Shown: piece by piece, positions 1-9,384 of the stretch
Position numbering within the stretch: position 1 is the first letter of the stretch
How the letters are laid out: the number at the start of each line of letters is the position of its first letter
Assembly (NCBI RefSeq): GCF_014203535.1
Contig: NZ_JACHJI010000002.1
Location: forward strand, 1-64,000
Direction: 5' to 3'
From: Streptomyces griseomycini
GTDB taxonomy: Bacteria; Actinomycetota; Actinomycetes; Streptomycetales; Streptomycetaceae
DNA: 64,000 bases
The notes under the pieces: generated by a model
Told to the model about the DNA's origin: nothing
Database searches by the model: none
The model's input: the letters and a program-made list of their open reading frames with translations, nothing else
Program-made: the position numbers and the translations under genes

Positions 1-135
1 GAGTTCGACGGACGCCATCCGGTCGAGCTGTTCGGCGGGGTGCGCTTCCCGGCCATCGGCGAACTGCCGTACCTGCTGACCCTCGGGGGCCACGGGTTCT
101 ACTGGTTCCGGCTGCGCAAGGAGCACACCGCGTAG
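1..135 (+). CDS. treS: Trehalose synthase/maltosyltransferase, C-terminal end (partial)
   Basis: The first 44 codons are open and stop at TAG 133-135. The peptide has the beta-sandwich ending typical of GH13 trehalose synthases (GGVRFPAIGELPYLLTLGGH, then FYWFRL). TreS interconverts maltose and trehalose, and in actinobacteria it partners maltokinase in the GlgE alpha-glucan route. The identification leans on the next gene being maltokinase, because treS-mak(pep2)-glgB is a standard actinobacterial order. Only the tail is in the window, so no catalytic residue can be checked. Confidence 0.75.
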   Translation, partial: EFDGRHPVELFGGVRFPAIGELPYLLTLGGHGFYWFRLRKEHTA

Positions 136-210
136 TACCGGGACCGAACGGCGAGGACGCCGACGGTGCCGGTTCCCGCGCTCGACGCCGGTTCCTCCGG
201 CCGTATTCGG

Positions 211-238
211 GGGCGGGGCGGTTTTCACCGCCCCGCCC
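211..238 (+). terminator. Hairpin between treS and maltokinase
   Basis: A perfect 12-bp inverted repeat (211-222 and 227-238) with a four-base loop (tttc) lies 76 bp after the treS stop. No T-run follows, as is common for Streptomyces terminators. It could end treS transcripts or attenuate read-through into the maltokinase gene. Confidence 0.6.
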
Positions 239-290
239 TGGGCACGCATCATTCACCACCCCGACGACCCCGGGGAAAGGACGCGACGCC

Positions 291-1709
291 ATGTCGGAAG
301 CCGCCACACGCACCGTCACGACCCCGCCCGGCCTCCTTGCGTCACTGGATCCACTGCTGAGGGAATGGCTGCCGCGGCAGCGCTGGTTCGCGGGCAAGGG
401 GCGTCCGGTCACCGGATTCAGCCTGGTCGCGGCCACCGAGCTGCTGCCGTCCACGGCCACACTGGGCCTGTACCACCTGCTGGTGCGCGCGCACCAGCCG
501 CTCCTGCCGGGCCACGTCGGTGCGGAGCAGCCCGGCGACTGCTACCAACTGCTCATAGGCGTGCGCGAGGCGCTGCCGCCCCGGCTCGCGCCCGCGCTGA
601 TCGGTCATGTGACGCAGGGCCCCCTGGCCGGACGGACGGTCTACGAGGCCCTGCACGACACCCGGCCCGCCGAACTGCTCCTGGAGGCCCTGCGCACCCA
701 GGCCCGGATCGGCGGGCTCCGTTTCGAGCGGGACCCGAACCGGGAGATCCGGTCCGGTCTGGTGCCGCGTCTGGTGACCGCCGAGCAGTCGAACTCGTCG
801 ATCGTCTACGGAGACACGTTCATCCTGAAACTGCTGCGCCGGGTCGTGCCCGGGATCAACCCGGACCTGGAGCTGCCGCTGGCGCTGGCCCGTGCGGGCT
901 GCCCCCGGGTGCCCCCGCCCACGGCCTGGCTGGTCGCGGACCCCGAGGTGCCCGCCGGTGCGCCGCAGCCCGTCGAGCCGTACGTCCTGGGGGTGCTCCA
1001 GCCGTTCGTGCAGGGCGCGACGGACGGCTGGGAGCTGGCGCTGCGGGAACTCGCCAAGGGCGAGGACTTCGTCGCCGAGGCACGGGACCTGGGACGCGCC
1101 ACCGCCGAGGTGCACACCGTGCTGGCCCGCGCGCTGCCGACGGTCACCCTGGGCCACTCCCAGCTGCGGCTGATGGTCGACGGCATGACCGAGCGGCTGG
1201 AGGCCGCCGTGCACGCGGTGCCCGCGCTGCGGCCGCACGCCTCCGGCCTGCGCTCGGCGTTCACCGCGCTGGACGACCTGGCCGCCGAGGGACACACCTG
1301 GACCGCCCAGCGGGTGCACGGCGACCTGCACCTCGGGCAGTGCCTGCGGTCCCCGGCCGGTGAGTGGTCGCTGATCGACTTCGAGGGCGAGCCGGCCCGG
1401 CCGCTGGCCGAACGGCGGATGCCGCAGCCCGCGGTGCGGGACGTGGCGGGCATGCTGCGGTCCTTCGACTACGCGGCGCGTTCGGCGGACCCGCCGCAGC
1501 CGGAGTGGGCCGAGCGGTGCCGGGCGGCGTACTGCTCCGGGTACGCGGAGGCCGCGGGCCGGGACCCGCGCACCGATCCGGTGCTGCTGCGCGCGTACGA
1601 GACCGACAAGGCGGTCTACGAGGTGCTCTACGAGGCCCGGCACCGGCCCGAGTGGCTCTCCGTGCCGCTGACCGCGGTACGCCGGCTCGCCGCGTCCGGC
1701 CTCACCTGA
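291..1709 (+). CDS. mak: Maltokinase (Pep2)
   Basis: This 472-residue protein should phosphorylate maltose with ATP to maltose 1-phosphate, the donor for the GlgE maltosyltransferase. Its fold is that of aminoglycoside-phosphotransferase-like kinases. An N-terminal cap region (about 15-150) starts with [16 protein letters not shown], the family signature. The catalytic loop VHGDLHLGQ is near residue 345 and the metal-binding LIDFEGEP follows at about 362. Length matches the family. The ATG at 291 has a purine-rich GGGGAAAGGA upstream. It lies between treS and glgB with 41 bp to the next start, so it is probably transcribed with glgB. Confidence 0.93.
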   Translation: MSEAATRTVTTPPGLLASLDPLLREWLPRQRWFAGKGRPVTGFSLVAATELLPSTATLGLYHLLVRAHQPLLPGHVGAEQPGDCYQLLIGVREALPPRLAPALIGHVTQGPLAGRTVYEALHDTRPAELLLEALRTQARIGGLRFERDPNREIRSGLVPRLVTAEQSNSSIVYGDTFILKLLRRVVPGINPDLELPLALARAGCPRVPPPTAWLVADPEVPAGAPQPVEPYVLGVLQPFVQGATDGWELALRELAKGEDFVAEARDLGRATAEVHTVLARALPTVTLGHSQLRLMVDGMTERLEAAVHAVPALRPHASGLRSAFTALDDLAAEGHTWTAQRVHGDLHLGQCLRSPAGEWSLIDFEGEPARPLAERRMPQPAVRDVAGMLRSFDYAARSADPPQPEWAERCRAAYCSGYAEAAGRDPRTDPVLLRAYETDKAVYEVLYEARHRPEWLSVPLTAVRRLAASGLT

Positions 1710-1750
1710 TCCGACCCGACCACCCGACCTTCGTCCAGGAGGCTCTGCCC

Positions 1751-4441
1751 GTGACCCCCCGCCCCGAGTCCAGCGGTCCGCATCCGGAGCAGTCGGCCGA
1801 GCAGCGGCGCACCGAGCCGCCGACGGCCACGCGGAAGAAGGCGGCCGCGAAGAAGGCGGCCGTCGAGAAGGCAGCCGCGGCGTCGTCGACGGCGAAGGCG
1901 GCGGCACCCGAGAAGAAGGCCACGACCAGGAAAGCGGCGGCGAAGACGGCGGCCGTGCGGAAGGCGGCGGCGAAGACGCCCGCCGCCGAGAAGACCACCG
2001 CGAAGAAATCCGCCACCGGGAAGACCACCGCGAAGACCGCGGCCAAGAAGACCACCGCCAGGACCACCGCGGCCGAGAAGGCCACGGTGAAGAAGACCGT
2101 GGCGAAGAAGGCCGTGGCGAAGAAGGCCACGACGAAGAGGACCGTGGCGAAGAAGGCCACGACGAAGACGGCCGCGGCGACGGACGCCGTCCTTCGGCAG
2201 GCGCCGCCGACCGGGTCCGTCGCGCAGCCCGCCCCTCCCGAGATGGAGATCGCCGTCTCCCCCGCCGTGGAGGCCGCCGACCGGGAGCGGCTGCTCGGCG
2301 GGACGCACCACGCCCCGCACTCCGTGCTCGGCGCGCACCCGGTGCCCGGCGGGATCGTCTTCCGGGTGTTCAAGCCGTACGCCCTGGCGGTGACCGTCCT
2401 CTCCGGGGGCCTCACCGTCGAGCTGCACGACGACGGTGACGGGTTCTTCTCGGGCCTGCTGCCGCTGCGCGAGGTACCGGCGTACCGGCTGCTGGTGACG
2501 TACGAGGGGACGGTGCAGGAGACGGAGGACGCGTACCGCTTCCTGCCCACGCTCGGCGAGCTCGACCTGCACCTGATCGGCGAGGGCCGGCACGAGGAGC
2601 TGTGGACGGTGCTGGGCGCGCACCCGATGACCCACCAGGGCGTCACCGGCACCCGGTTCTCGGTGTGGGCGCCGAACGCCCGCGGGGTCCGGGTGGCCGG
2701 CACCTTCAACTTCTGGGACGGCACCGGCTTCCCCATGCGGTCGCTGGGCTCGTCCGGGGTGTGGGAGCTGTTCGTGCCGGGGATCGGCGAGGGCGAGCTG
2801 TACAAGTTCGAGATCACCCGCCCCGACGGCTCGAGGACGCTGCGCGCCGATCCGCTGGCCCGCCGCACGGAGGTCCCGCCGGCCACCTCGTCGATCGTCA
2901 CGTCCTCGCACTACGAGTGGGGCGACGCCGAGTGGCTCCGGCGCCGGGCCGAGGTGCCCGCGCACCGGGCGCCGTTCTCCGTCTACGAGGTGCACCTGCC
3001 GTCCTGGCGGCCCGGACTGACCTACCGGCAGCTCGCCGAGCAGCTCCCCGCGTACGTCAAGGACCTCGGCTTCACGCACGTCGAGCTGATGCCGGTCGCC
3101 GAGCACCCCTTCGGCGGCTCCTGGGGCTACCAGGTCACCGGCTTCTACGCGCCCACGGCCCGCCTCGGCACCCCCGACGACTTCAGGTACCTGGTGGACC
3201 GGCTGCACCAGGCGGGCATCGGCGTCCTGATGGACTGGGTGCCGGCGCACTTCCCGCGCGACGAGTGGGCACTGGCCGAGTTCGACGGCCGGCCGCTGTA
3301 CGAGCACGAGGATCCGCTGCGGGCCGCGCACCCCGACTGGGGCACCCTGGAGTTCGACTTCGGGCGGCGCGAGGTGCGCAACTTCCTCGTCGCCAACGCC
3401 CTGTACTGGTGCGAGGAGTTCCACATCGACGGGCTGCGGGTGGACGCGGTCGCCTCGATGCTCTACCTGGACTACTCGCGCGAGCCGGGCCAGTGGAAGC
3501 CGAACGAGCACGGCGGCCGGGAGAACCTGGACGCGGTGGCGTTCCTGCAGGAGATGAACGCGACCGTGTACCGCAGGGTGCCGGGCGTGGTGACGATCGC
3601 GGAGGAGTCCACGGCCTGGGACGGCGTCACCCGGGCCACCCACCACCAGGGCCCGAGCGGCTTCGGCGGGCTCGGGTTCGGGCTGAAGTGGAACATGGGC
3701 TGGATGCACGACTCGCTCCAGTACATGAGCCACGACCCGGTCCACCGCCGGTACCACCACCACGAGATGACCTTCTCGATGGTGTACGCCTACAGCGAGA
3801 ACTACGTGCTGCCGATCTCCCACGACGAGGTGGTGCACGGCAAGCGGTCCCTGGTGTCGAAGATGCCCGGCGACTGGTGGCAGCAGCGCGCCAACCTGCG
3901 CGCCTACCTCGGCTTCATGTGGGCCCACCCCGGCAAGCAGCTGCTCTTCATGGGGCAGGAGTTCGCGCAGGGCGCCGAGTGGTCGGAGGCGCACGGCCCG
4001 GACTGGTGGCTGCTGGACCCGCACTACGGCGCCGAGGCCGACCACCGCGGGGTGCGCGACCTGGTGCGCGACCTCAACACCGTCTACGGGCACACCCCGG
4101 CGCTGTGGGAGCGCGACACCGAGCCGGACGGTTTCCGGTGGGTCGCCGGGGACGCGGCCGAGGACAATGTGCTCGCGTTCCTGCGGTACGACGGCGATGG
4201 CTCGCCGCTGCTCGCCGTGTCCCACTTCGCCCCGGTGGTCCGGCACGAGTACCGGATCGGCGTGCCCGACGACGTGCCCGCCTGGCACGAGGTCCTGAAC
4301 ACCGACGCCGGCCGGTACGGCGGCGGCGACGTCACCCGTCCGGACCCGGTCAAGCCGGAGCCGCAGGGGCGGCACGGCTACCCGGCGAGCATCCGGCTGA
4401 CCCTGCCGCCCCTGGCGACGGTGTGGCTGCGTCCGGCCTGA
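1751..4441 (+). CDS. glgB: 1,4-alpha-glucan branching enzyme with Lys/Ala-rich N-terminal tail
   Basis: An 896-residue GH13 branching enzyme that makes alpha-1,6 branches in glycogen-like glucan. I chose GTG 1751 because AGGAGG lies nine bases upstream. Residues about 27-143 are a low-complexity Lys/Ala/Thr tail absent from typical GlgB proteins of about 730 residues. After it come a CBM48-like region (about 190-270), a second one (about 290-390) with [20 protein letters not shown], and the catalytic barrel. Visible catalytic signatures are [10 protein letters not shown] (nucleophile Asp), TIAEES (acid/base Glu) and [13 protein letters not shown]. It ends 15 bp before the convergent helicase gene, with no strong terminator between them. 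Confidence 0.93.
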   Translation: MTPRPESSGPHPEQSAEQRRTEPPTATRKKAAAKKAAVEKAAAASSTAKAAAPEKKATTRKAAAKTAAVRKAAAKTPAAEKTTAKKSATGKTTAKTAAKKTTARTTAAEKATVKKTVAKKAVAKKATTKRTVAKKATTKTAAATDAVLRQAPPTGSVAQPAPPEMEIAVSPAVEAADRERLLGGTHHAPHSVLGAHPVPGGIVFRVFKPYALAVTVLSGGLTVELHDDGDGFFSGLLPLREVPAYRLLVTYEGTVQETEDAYRFLPTLGELDLHLIGEGRHEELWTVLGAHPMTHQGVTGTRFSVWAPNARGVRVAGTFNFWDGTGFPMRSLGSSGVWELFVPGIGEGELYKFEITRPDGSRTLRADPLARRTEVPPATSSIVTSSHYEWGDAEWLRRRAEVPAHRAPFSVYEVHLPSWRPGLTYRQLAEQLPAYVKDLGFTHVELMPVAEHPFGGSWGYQVTGFYAPTARLGTPDDFRYLVDRLHQAGIGVLMDWVPAHFPRDEWALAEFDGRPLYEHEDPLRAAHPDWGTLEFDFGRREVRNFLVANALYWCEEFHIDGLRVDAVASMLYLDYSREPGQWKPNEHGGRENLDAVAFLQEMNATVYRRVPGVVTIAEESTAWDGVTRATHHQGPSGFGGLGFGLKWNMGWMHDSLQYMSHDPVHRRYHHHEMTFSMVYAYSENYVLPISHDEVVHGKRSLVSKMPGDWWQQRANLRAYLGFMWAHPGKQLLFMGQEFAQGAEWSEAHGPDWWLLDPHYGAEADHRGVRDLVRDLNTVYGHTPALWERDTEPDGFRWVAGDAAEDNVLAFLRYDGDGSPLLAVSHFAPVVRHEYRIGVPDDVPAWHEVLNTDAGRYGGGDVTRPDPVKPEPQGRHGYPASIRLTLPPLATVWLRPA
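1829..2180 (+). repeat. Degenerate Lys/Ala repeat inside glgB
   Basis: About 115 codons reuse short AAKK, KKTT and AKKATTK units, encoded by repeated gcgaagaag and accgcgaag blocks. The composition resembles histone-H1-like or HU C-terminal tails of actinobacteria, not a catalytic domain. The reading frame is intact through it. Confidence 0.8.
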
Positions 4442-4456
4442 CCTCCCGCGTGCGGG

Positions 4457-6718
4457 TCACGCCAGGGCGTCGGCCAGCGCCTTCGGCAGCGGCTCGGTGT
4501 GCAGGACGCCGAGCCGCTGGGTGGCGCGGGTGAGCGCCACGTACAGGTCGCTGGTGCCGTAGCGCCCCGGTTCGACCACGAGGACCGAGTCGAACTCCAG
4601 TCCCTTGGCCTGGCGCGGGTCGAGCAGCACGACGCCGTGCGTCAGGTCGGGTTCGGCGCCCGCCGTCACCCCGTCCAGCCGGGCGGCCAGGGCGTGGTGC
4701 AGCGCGCGGGGGGCGATGACGGCGAGGCGGCCCTCCGCGGGGGTGAGTTCGCCGACGGCCTTGGCGACGGCGCCGGGCAGGTCGTCGGTGGCGCGGGCCC
4801 AGGGCCGTACACCCGTGGAGCGCACCGAGCCGGGCGGCTCGAAGTCGGGGTGCTCGGCGCGGACCACGGCCGCGGCGACGTCCATGATCTCGGCCGGGGT
4901 GCGGTAGTTGACGCCGAGCCGGGTGTGCTCCCAGCGGTCCTCGACGTAGGGGGTGAGGATGTCCGCCCAGGACCCGACTCCGCCCGCCTCCGAGGTCTGC
5001 GCCGGGTCGCCGACCAGGGTCATCGAGCGGGTCGGGCTGCGCCGCATCAGCAGCCGCCAGGCCATCGGGGAGAGCTCCTGCGCCTCGTCGACGATGATGT
5101 GCCCGAACGCCCAGGTGCGGTCGGCGGCGGCCCGCTCGGCGGCGCTGCGGTGGTCCTCCTCCTCGTGCCGTTCGGCGAAGCGCTCGGCGTCGATGATGTC
5201 GTGCGCGGACAGCACCTCGGAGGCCTCGGGGTCGTCCTCCTCCTTGTCCTCGAACTCGTAGGTGCGGGAGGCGTACGACACGTCCAGCACGCCCTGCGCG
5301 TAGGCGATCTGCGTCCGCCGCTCCCGTTCGGCCCGCTCGCGGACGAGCCGGTCGTCCTCGCCGAGGAGTTCGGCGGCCTCGTCGAGCAGCGGCACGTCGG
5401 AGACCGTCCAGTGCCGGGTCACCGGGCGGCGGACCGCGGCGGCGTCCTCGTCGCTCAGGAAGCCCTCGGGTTCGGCGAGGAAGTCGGCGACGAGGCGCTG
5501 CGGGGTGATCCTGGGCCACAGCTGGTCGATGGCGGACCACACCTCGGGGTTCTCGGCGAGTTCGTCGCGGATCTGGGTGAGGTCGCTGGGGTCGAGCAGG
5601 CTCGAGCCGTCGAACGGGTCGGTGCCGATGCGTTCGGCGTACAGGTCGGTGAGCGTGTTGAGGATGTGGCCCTCGAAGTGCTCGCGGGCCGCGTTGTGCG
5701 GCAGCTTGGCGGCGCGGGTGCGTTCCCGGGCGACGTTCACCAGGCCGTCGTCCAGCATGAGGACCTCGCGGTCGTGCTCGACGGTGATCACCGGGTCGGG
5801 CAGCGCCTGCCGGCTGCGGACGACCTCGGCGAGGACGTCGGCCATGTCGGCGCGGCCCTTCACGGCGGCCGCCTCGGGGGTGTCGGTCCTCGTGGCCCTC
5901 ACGCCGGGGAACAGCTCGCCGACCGTGGCGAGGAGCACGCCGGTCTCGCCGAGGCTGGGCAGCACCTCGCCGATGTAGCCGAGGAACGCCGGGTTGGGGC
6001 CGACGATCAGGACGGCGCGGCGGGCCAGCAGCTCGCGGTGCTCGTAGAGCAGGTAGGCGGCGCGGTGCAGGGCGACGGCGGTCTTGCCAGTGCCGGGCCC
6101 GCCCTCGACCACCATGACCCCGCGGTGCGGGGCGCGGATGATGCGGTCCTGGTCGGCCTGGATGGTGCGCACGATGTCGCCCATGCGACCGGTGCGCGCG
6201 GAGTCGAGCGCGGCGAGCAGCACGGCGTCACCGGTCGGGTCCTCGTGGCCGGTGCGGGTCTCGTCGTCGAGATCGAGGATCTCGTCGTGCAGGGCGGTGA
6301 CCCGGCGGCCCTCGGTGGAGATGTGCCGGCGGCGCCTGAGGCCCATCGGGGTGTGGCCGGTGGCCAGGTAGAACGGGCGGGCGACGTCGGCGCGCCAGTC
6401 GATGAGGACGGGGGTGCGCTCGGCGTCGTCGGCGCGCAGGCCGATGCGGCCGATGTGGTGGGTGGCGCCGGAGGAGAGGTCGATCCGGCCGAAGCAGAGG
6501 GAGCCGTCCACCGCGTTCAGGGCGGCGAGCAGCCCGGACCGCTCGGCGACGAGGATGTCCCGCTCCAGCCTGGCCTGCATGGGCGTGTTCCCCTGGGCGA
6601 GCGCGTCCGTGACGGACACCTCGGTGTCGCCGCGCAGGGCGTCCACGCGTGCGTACAGCCCGTCGATGAATTCCTGTTCCCGGCGCAATTCCTCGTCCGG
6701 AAATTCGGTGTTTGACAA
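4457..6718 (-). CDS. helD: HelD-like UvrD/Rep family helicase (RNA polymerase recycling factor)
   Basis: A 753-residue superfamily-1 ATPase. Walker A is GGPGTGKTAVALHRAAYLL near residue 205, the DEAQ-box motif is HIIVDEAQELSPMAWRLL, then GDPAQT, LGVNYRTPAEIM and the C-terminal motif VALTRATQRLGVLHTEPLP. The charged N-terminal coiled region (about 1-60) fits HelD proteins, which enter RNA polymerase channels and dislodge stalled enzyme, rather than DNA-repair UvrD. The start is TTG 6718, with GGGAG 8 bases upstream; no in-frame ATG fits better. A 19-bp rifampicin-associated element of the HelR type was looked for upstream and not seen. It converges on glgB. Confidence 0.85.
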   Translation of the reverse strand: MSNTEFPDEELRREQEFIDGLYARVDALRGDTEVSVTDALAQGNTPMQARLERDILVAERSGLLAALNAVDGSLCFGRIDLSSGATHHIGRIGLRADDAERTPVLIDWRADVARPFYLATGHTPMGLRRRRHISTEGRRVTALHDEILDLDDETRTGHEDPTGDAVLLAALDSARTGRMGDIVRTIQADQDRIIRAPHRGVMVVEGGPGTGKTAVALHRAAYLLYEHRELLARRAVLIVGPNPAFLGYIGEVLPSLGETGVLLATVGELFPGVRATRTDTPEAAAVKGRADMADVLAEVVRSRQALPDPVITVEHDREVLMLDDGLVNVARERTRAAKLPHNAAREHFEGHILNTLTDLYAERIGTDPFDGSSLLDPSDLTQIRDELAENPEVWSAIDQLWPRITPQRLVADFLAEPEGFLSDEDAAAVRRPVTRHWTVSDVPLLDEAAELLGEDDRLVRERAERERRTQIAYAQGVLDVSYASRTYEFEDKEEDDPEASEVLSAHDIIDAERFAERHEEEDHRSAAERAAADRTWAFGHIIVDEAQELSPMAWRLLMRRSPTRSMTLVGDPAQTSEAGGVGSWADILTPYVEDRWEHTRLGVNYRTPAEIMDVAAAVVRAEHPDFEPPGSVRSTGVRPWARATDDLPGAVAKAVGELTPAEGRLAVIAPRALHHALAARLDGVTAGAEPDLTHGVVLLDPRQAKGLEFDSVLVVEPGRYGTSDLYVALTRATQRLGVLHTEPLPKALADALA

Positions 6719-6741
6719 TTCCGCTCCCGCCCGGATATACT
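6712..6741 (+). promoter_or_regulatory. Near-consensus sigma70-type promoter reading away from helD
   Basis: TTGACA (6712-6717), an 18-base spacer and TATACT (6736-6741) form an almost perfect vegetative promoter on the plus strand. It overlaps the helD start codon, which is on the other strand. No plus-strand gene follows before the hairpin at 6802-6841, so it probably drives a short RNA. Confidence 0.7.
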
Positions 6742-6747
6742 GTGCTC

Positions 6748-6842
6748 ACTGAACTTCTCCACGGCTTCCCTCATGGAAGTCGCGAATCAATGAATATACG
6801 CAAGGAAAACCCCCGGGCGCAATTGCCCGGGGGTTTTCCTTG
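6748..6842 (+). ncRNA. Candidate small RNA, about 95 nt
   Basis: Predicted transcript from the promoter at 6712-6741 to the terminator at 6802-6841. Besides the terminator it can form a small hairpin (CTTCC, loop ctcat, GGAAG, about 6766-6780). A six-codon ATG frame (6773-6793, MEVANQ) lies inside, but no Shine-Dalgarno sequence precedes it. I do not recognise an Rfam family; the single C5 hairpin is not enough for a 6C RNA. Inferred from a promoter plus terminator without a gene. Confidence 0.55.
6802..6841. terminator. Strong bidirectional terminator between helD and thioredoxin genes
   Basis: A perfect 17-bp inverted repeat (6802-6818 and 6825-6841) with loop gcaatt. The GC core is flanked by AAAA/TTTT on both sides, so it can terminate in either direction: the minus-strand merR-thioredoxin transcript and the plus-strand candidate RNA. 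Confidence 0.88.
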
Positions 6843-6849
6843 CCGTGGG

Positions 6850-7182
6850 TCAGAGCACGTCGGCCAGTTCCTCCAGCAGCCGCCGCTTGGGCCTGGCACC
6901 CACCGTGGACCACAGCGGCTCCCCGTCGCGGAACACCATGAACGTCGGCATCGACAGCACCCTGTACGCGTGGGTCGTGTCCGGGTTGGCGTCCACGTCC
7001 AGCTGGACGACCTTCAGCCGGCCGGCCTCCTCGGCGGCCAGTGCGCTGAGCACCGGCGCCATCTGCCGGCAGGGCGGGCACCAGTCGGCGGTGAACTCCA
7101 CCAGCACCGGCAGCTCCGCCCCGATCACCTCCGCCGCGAAGTCCGCGTCGGTCACCTCGGTCACGCCGCTCGCCCTGCTCAT
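6850..7182 (-). CDS. Thioredoxin
   Basis: A 110-residue single-domain thioredoxin with active site FTADWCPPCRQMAP (WCPPC instead of the usual WCGPC) near residue 35 and the cis-proline loop SMPTFMVFRDGE. It should reduce protein disulfides in the cytoplasm. The ATG at 7182 has GGGAGGGG upstream and overlaps the stop of the merR gene by four bases (ATGA), so the two are translationally coupled. A terminator follows 9 bp after the stop. Confidence 0.92.
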   Translation of the reverse strand: MSRASGVTEVTDADFAAEVIGAELPVLVEFTADWCPPCRQMAPVLSALAAEEAGRLKVVQLDVDANPDTTHAYRVLSMPTFMVFRDGEPLWSTVGARPKRRLLEELADVL

Positions 7183-7604
7183 CGTTCCCCTCCCAGTTCG
7201 CACACCGGCTCCGGACCCCCCGGAACCGCCGCCTCGGCGGCCAACGTGTCGCGTGCCGACTCCGCCCGCGCCAGCTGCCGGCCGACCTGTGCCCGTACCG
7301 CCCGCAGCTCGCCGATGAGCGCGTCCAGCTCGTCCAGCTTGCGGCGGTAGACCGCGAGCGAGGCGGGGCACGCGTCGCCCTCGGGGTGCCCGGCCCGCAG
7401 GCACTCCACGAAGGGCCGGGTCTCCTCCAGGTCGAACCCGAAGTCCTGGAGCGTGCGGATCTGCCGCAGCAGCTTCAGGTCGCTCTCGTCGTAGGTCCGG
7501 TATCCGTTGCCGGCCCGCCGCGCGGGCAGCAGTCCCCGTGACTCGTAGTACCGCAGCGTCCGCGTGGTGGTCCCGGCGCGTGCGGCCAGCTCGCCGATTC
7601 GCAT
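7179..7604 (-). CDS. MerR-family transcriptional regulator
   Basis: A 141-residue protein with the MerR DNA-binding start MRIGELAARAGTTTRTLRYY and the wing GLLPARRAGNGYRTYDES (residues 1-45), then a long dimer helix (about 80-120). Cysteines occur in VECLRAGH, GDACPAS and the C-terminal PVCELG, so a metal or redox signal is possible, though no exact metal-site signature is evident. It is the first gene of a two-gene unit with thioredoxin, which suggests it controls that gene and itself. Confidence 0.88.
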   Translation of the reverse strand: MRIGELAARAGTTTRTLRYYESRGLLPARRAGNGYRTYDESDLKLLRQIRTLQDFGFDLEETRPFVECLRAGHPEGDACPASLAVYRRKLDELDALIGELRAVRAQVGRQLARAESARDTLAAEAAVPGGPEPVCELGGER

Positions 7605-7761
7605 GCCGACGAACGTACGCCTTGACGTCGGCGTCAGGGAAAGGCCGGAGGCGGCCCCGGCGCGAAGAAGCCGAGCGGCCAGGCTTCCGGGGGAGGAACC
7701 TGACCGCTCGGCGGTGGTGGAGACCCGGCGAAAAGGCGGCGCACCTGCGGGTCTCCGGTGA

Positions 7762-7801
7762 CCGGGCGGCCGAGCGACGGGGGAGCTACTCGGCCGCCCG
7801 G
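7762..7801 (-). terminator. Terminator of the dicarboxylate symporter gene
   Basis: A perfect 13-bp inverted repeat (7762-7774 and 7789-7801) with a 14-base loop lies 35 bp beyond the symporter stop on the minus strand. Confidence 0.7.
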
Positions 7802-7835
7802 GGTCTGCGGGGCGGGGCGGAACGGGCCGTCGGCG

Positions 7836-9230
7836 TCAGGCCCTGGCCAGCTCCTTCTCGCCGCCCGGTTCGGACGCCTCGGCTGCGGCGTCGTCCGGTC
7901 CGCCGGTGCCGTGGTCGTCCAGCAGGGTCTTCTCGTCGAAGGGCAGCCGGCCGGCGAGCACCTGGCCCACCCGCTCCTTGTCGATCTCCTTGGTCCAGGT
8001 GCCGACCAGGACCGTGGCGACCGCGTTGCCCGCGAAGTTGGTCAGGGCGCGGGCCTCGCTCATGAAGCGGTCGATGCCGACGATGAGGCCGATGCCGTCC
8101 ACCAGGGCCGGCTTGTGCGACTGCAGACCACCGGCCAGGGTCGCGAGGCCGGCGCCGGTGACGCCGGCGGCGCCCTTGGAGGCGACCAGCAGGAAGAGCA
8201 GCAGCGGGATCTGCTCGCCGATCGACATCGGCGTGCCCATGGCGTCGGCGATGAACAGCGAGGCCATGGTCATGTAGATCATGGTGCCGTCGAGGTTGAA
8301 GGAGTAACCGGTCGGGACGGTGATGCCGACGACCGGCTTGCTGACGCCCAGGTGCTCCATCTTCGCGATGAGCCGCGGCAGCGCCGACTCGGAGGAGGAG
8401 GTGGACAGGATCAGCAGGAACTCGCGGCCCAGGTACTTGAACAGGGTCCAGATGTTCAGGCCCGCGACGATCCGCAGCATGGCGCCGAGCACCAGGAAGA
8501 CGAACAGCACACAGGTGACGTAGAAGCCGAGCATCAGCACCGCGAGGCTCTTCAGCGCGTCCAGGCCGGCGGAACCGGTGACCGCGGCCATGGCGCCGAA
8601 CGCGCCGATCGGGGCGGCCCACATGATCATGGCCAGGACCCGGAAGACCAGCCGCTGGATGTGCTCGACGCCCCGCAGGATCGGCTGCCCGGCGTTGCCC
8701 ATGGCCTGCAGTGCGAAGCCGCACAGCAGGGCGATCAGCAGGGTCTGCAGGACCTCGCCCTGGGTGAAGGCGGACACGATCGTGGTCGGGATGATGCCGA
8801 GCAGGAACTCGGTGGTGTCCTTCGCCTCGGCGTCGACCTGGGCGTGGCCGGTCTCCTTGACCGAGTCGGTGATCGCGAGGCCGGTGCCCGGGTCCAGGAT
8901 GTTGCCGACGACCAGGCCGATGGCGAGCGCGACGACCGACATCACCATGAAGTAGCCCAGGGCGATGCCGCCGACGGCGCCGACCTTGGCGGCCTTCCGC
9001 ACGGAGCCGATGCCCAGCACGATCGTGCAGAAGATGATCGGCGAGATCATCATCTTGATCAGGTTCACGAAGCCGGTGCCGATCGGCTTCAGCCCGACCG
9101 CGAAGTCGGGTGCGATCAGACCGACGGCGATACCGAGGGCGACCGCGATGATCACCGCGATGTAGAGATAGTGCGTGCGGTCCCGCTTGGCTTGGGGTGC
9201 GGCAGGTGCCGTAGCGGTTGTGCTGGTCAC
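7836..9230 (-). CDS. dctA: Dicarboxylate/amino acid:cation symporter (DAACS, DctA/GltP type)
   Basis: A 464-residue inner-membrane carrier. GTG 9230 was chosen because AAGGAGGG sits six bases upstream; the longer frame adds 16 residues without a binding site. Family signatures are visible: the serine-rich reentrant loop STSSSESALPRLI, the substrate/cation motif GYSFNLDGTMIYMTMA, and VDRF-like GIDRFMSEARALTNFAGNAV. Hydrophobic segments run from residue about 20 to 410. The divergent CitA/DcuS-like kinase 155 bp away suggests that C4-dicarboxylates such as succinate, fumarate or malate are both substrate and signal. Glutamate or aspartate cannot be excluded. Confidence 0.88.
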   Translation of the reverse strand: MTSTTATAPAAPQAKRDRTHYLYIAVIIAVALGIAVGLIAPDFAVGLKPIGTGFVNLIKMMISPIIFCTIVLGIGSVRKAAKVGAVGGIALGYFMVMSVVALAIGLVVGNILDPGTGLAITDSVKETGHAQVDAEAKDTTEFLLGIIPTTIVSAFTQGEVLQTLLIALLCGFALQAMGNAGQPILRGVEHIQRLVFRVLAMIMWAAPIGAFGAMAAVTGSAGLDALKSLAVLMLGFYVTCVLFVFLVLGAMLRIVAGLNIWTLFKYLGREFLLILSTSSSESALPRLIAKMEHLGVSKPVVGITVPTGYSFNLDGTMIYMTMASLFIADAMGTPMSIGEQIPLLLFLLVASKGAAGVTGAGLATLAGGLQSHKPALVDGIGLIVGIDRFMSEARALTNFAGNAVATVLVGTWTKEIDKERVGQVLAGRLPFDEKTLLDDHGTGGPDDAAAEASEPGGEKELARA

Positions 9231-9384
9231 GGCGGCCCTCCTTGACGACGTCGTCGGCATCACCGGCGTGCGGCTCACGTCCCGGGATGGGGTTGGGGAA
9301 TGCGGTGACTATCTCCCGGCCTGTGAGTGCGGTCACCCTTCCGTTCATTTAGTTCATCGGTGAAACGGGAGGCAGACTGGCGGC

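Noticed and set aside
4442..4456. Terminator between glgB and helD (cccgc-gt-gcggg)
   Set aside because: Only a five-bp stem in a 15-bp gap with a two-base loop; too weak to list as a terminator.
6802..6841. Reading the GC hairpin as part of a 6C RNA motif
   Set aside because: The 6C RNA requires two hairpins each with a run of at least six C; only one C5 stem is present.
6719..6850. HelR-type rifampicin-associated element upstream of the helicase gene
   Set aside because: The expected 19-bp GGGGCTTGC...CC palindrome is not present in the gap, so inducible HelR identity is not supported.
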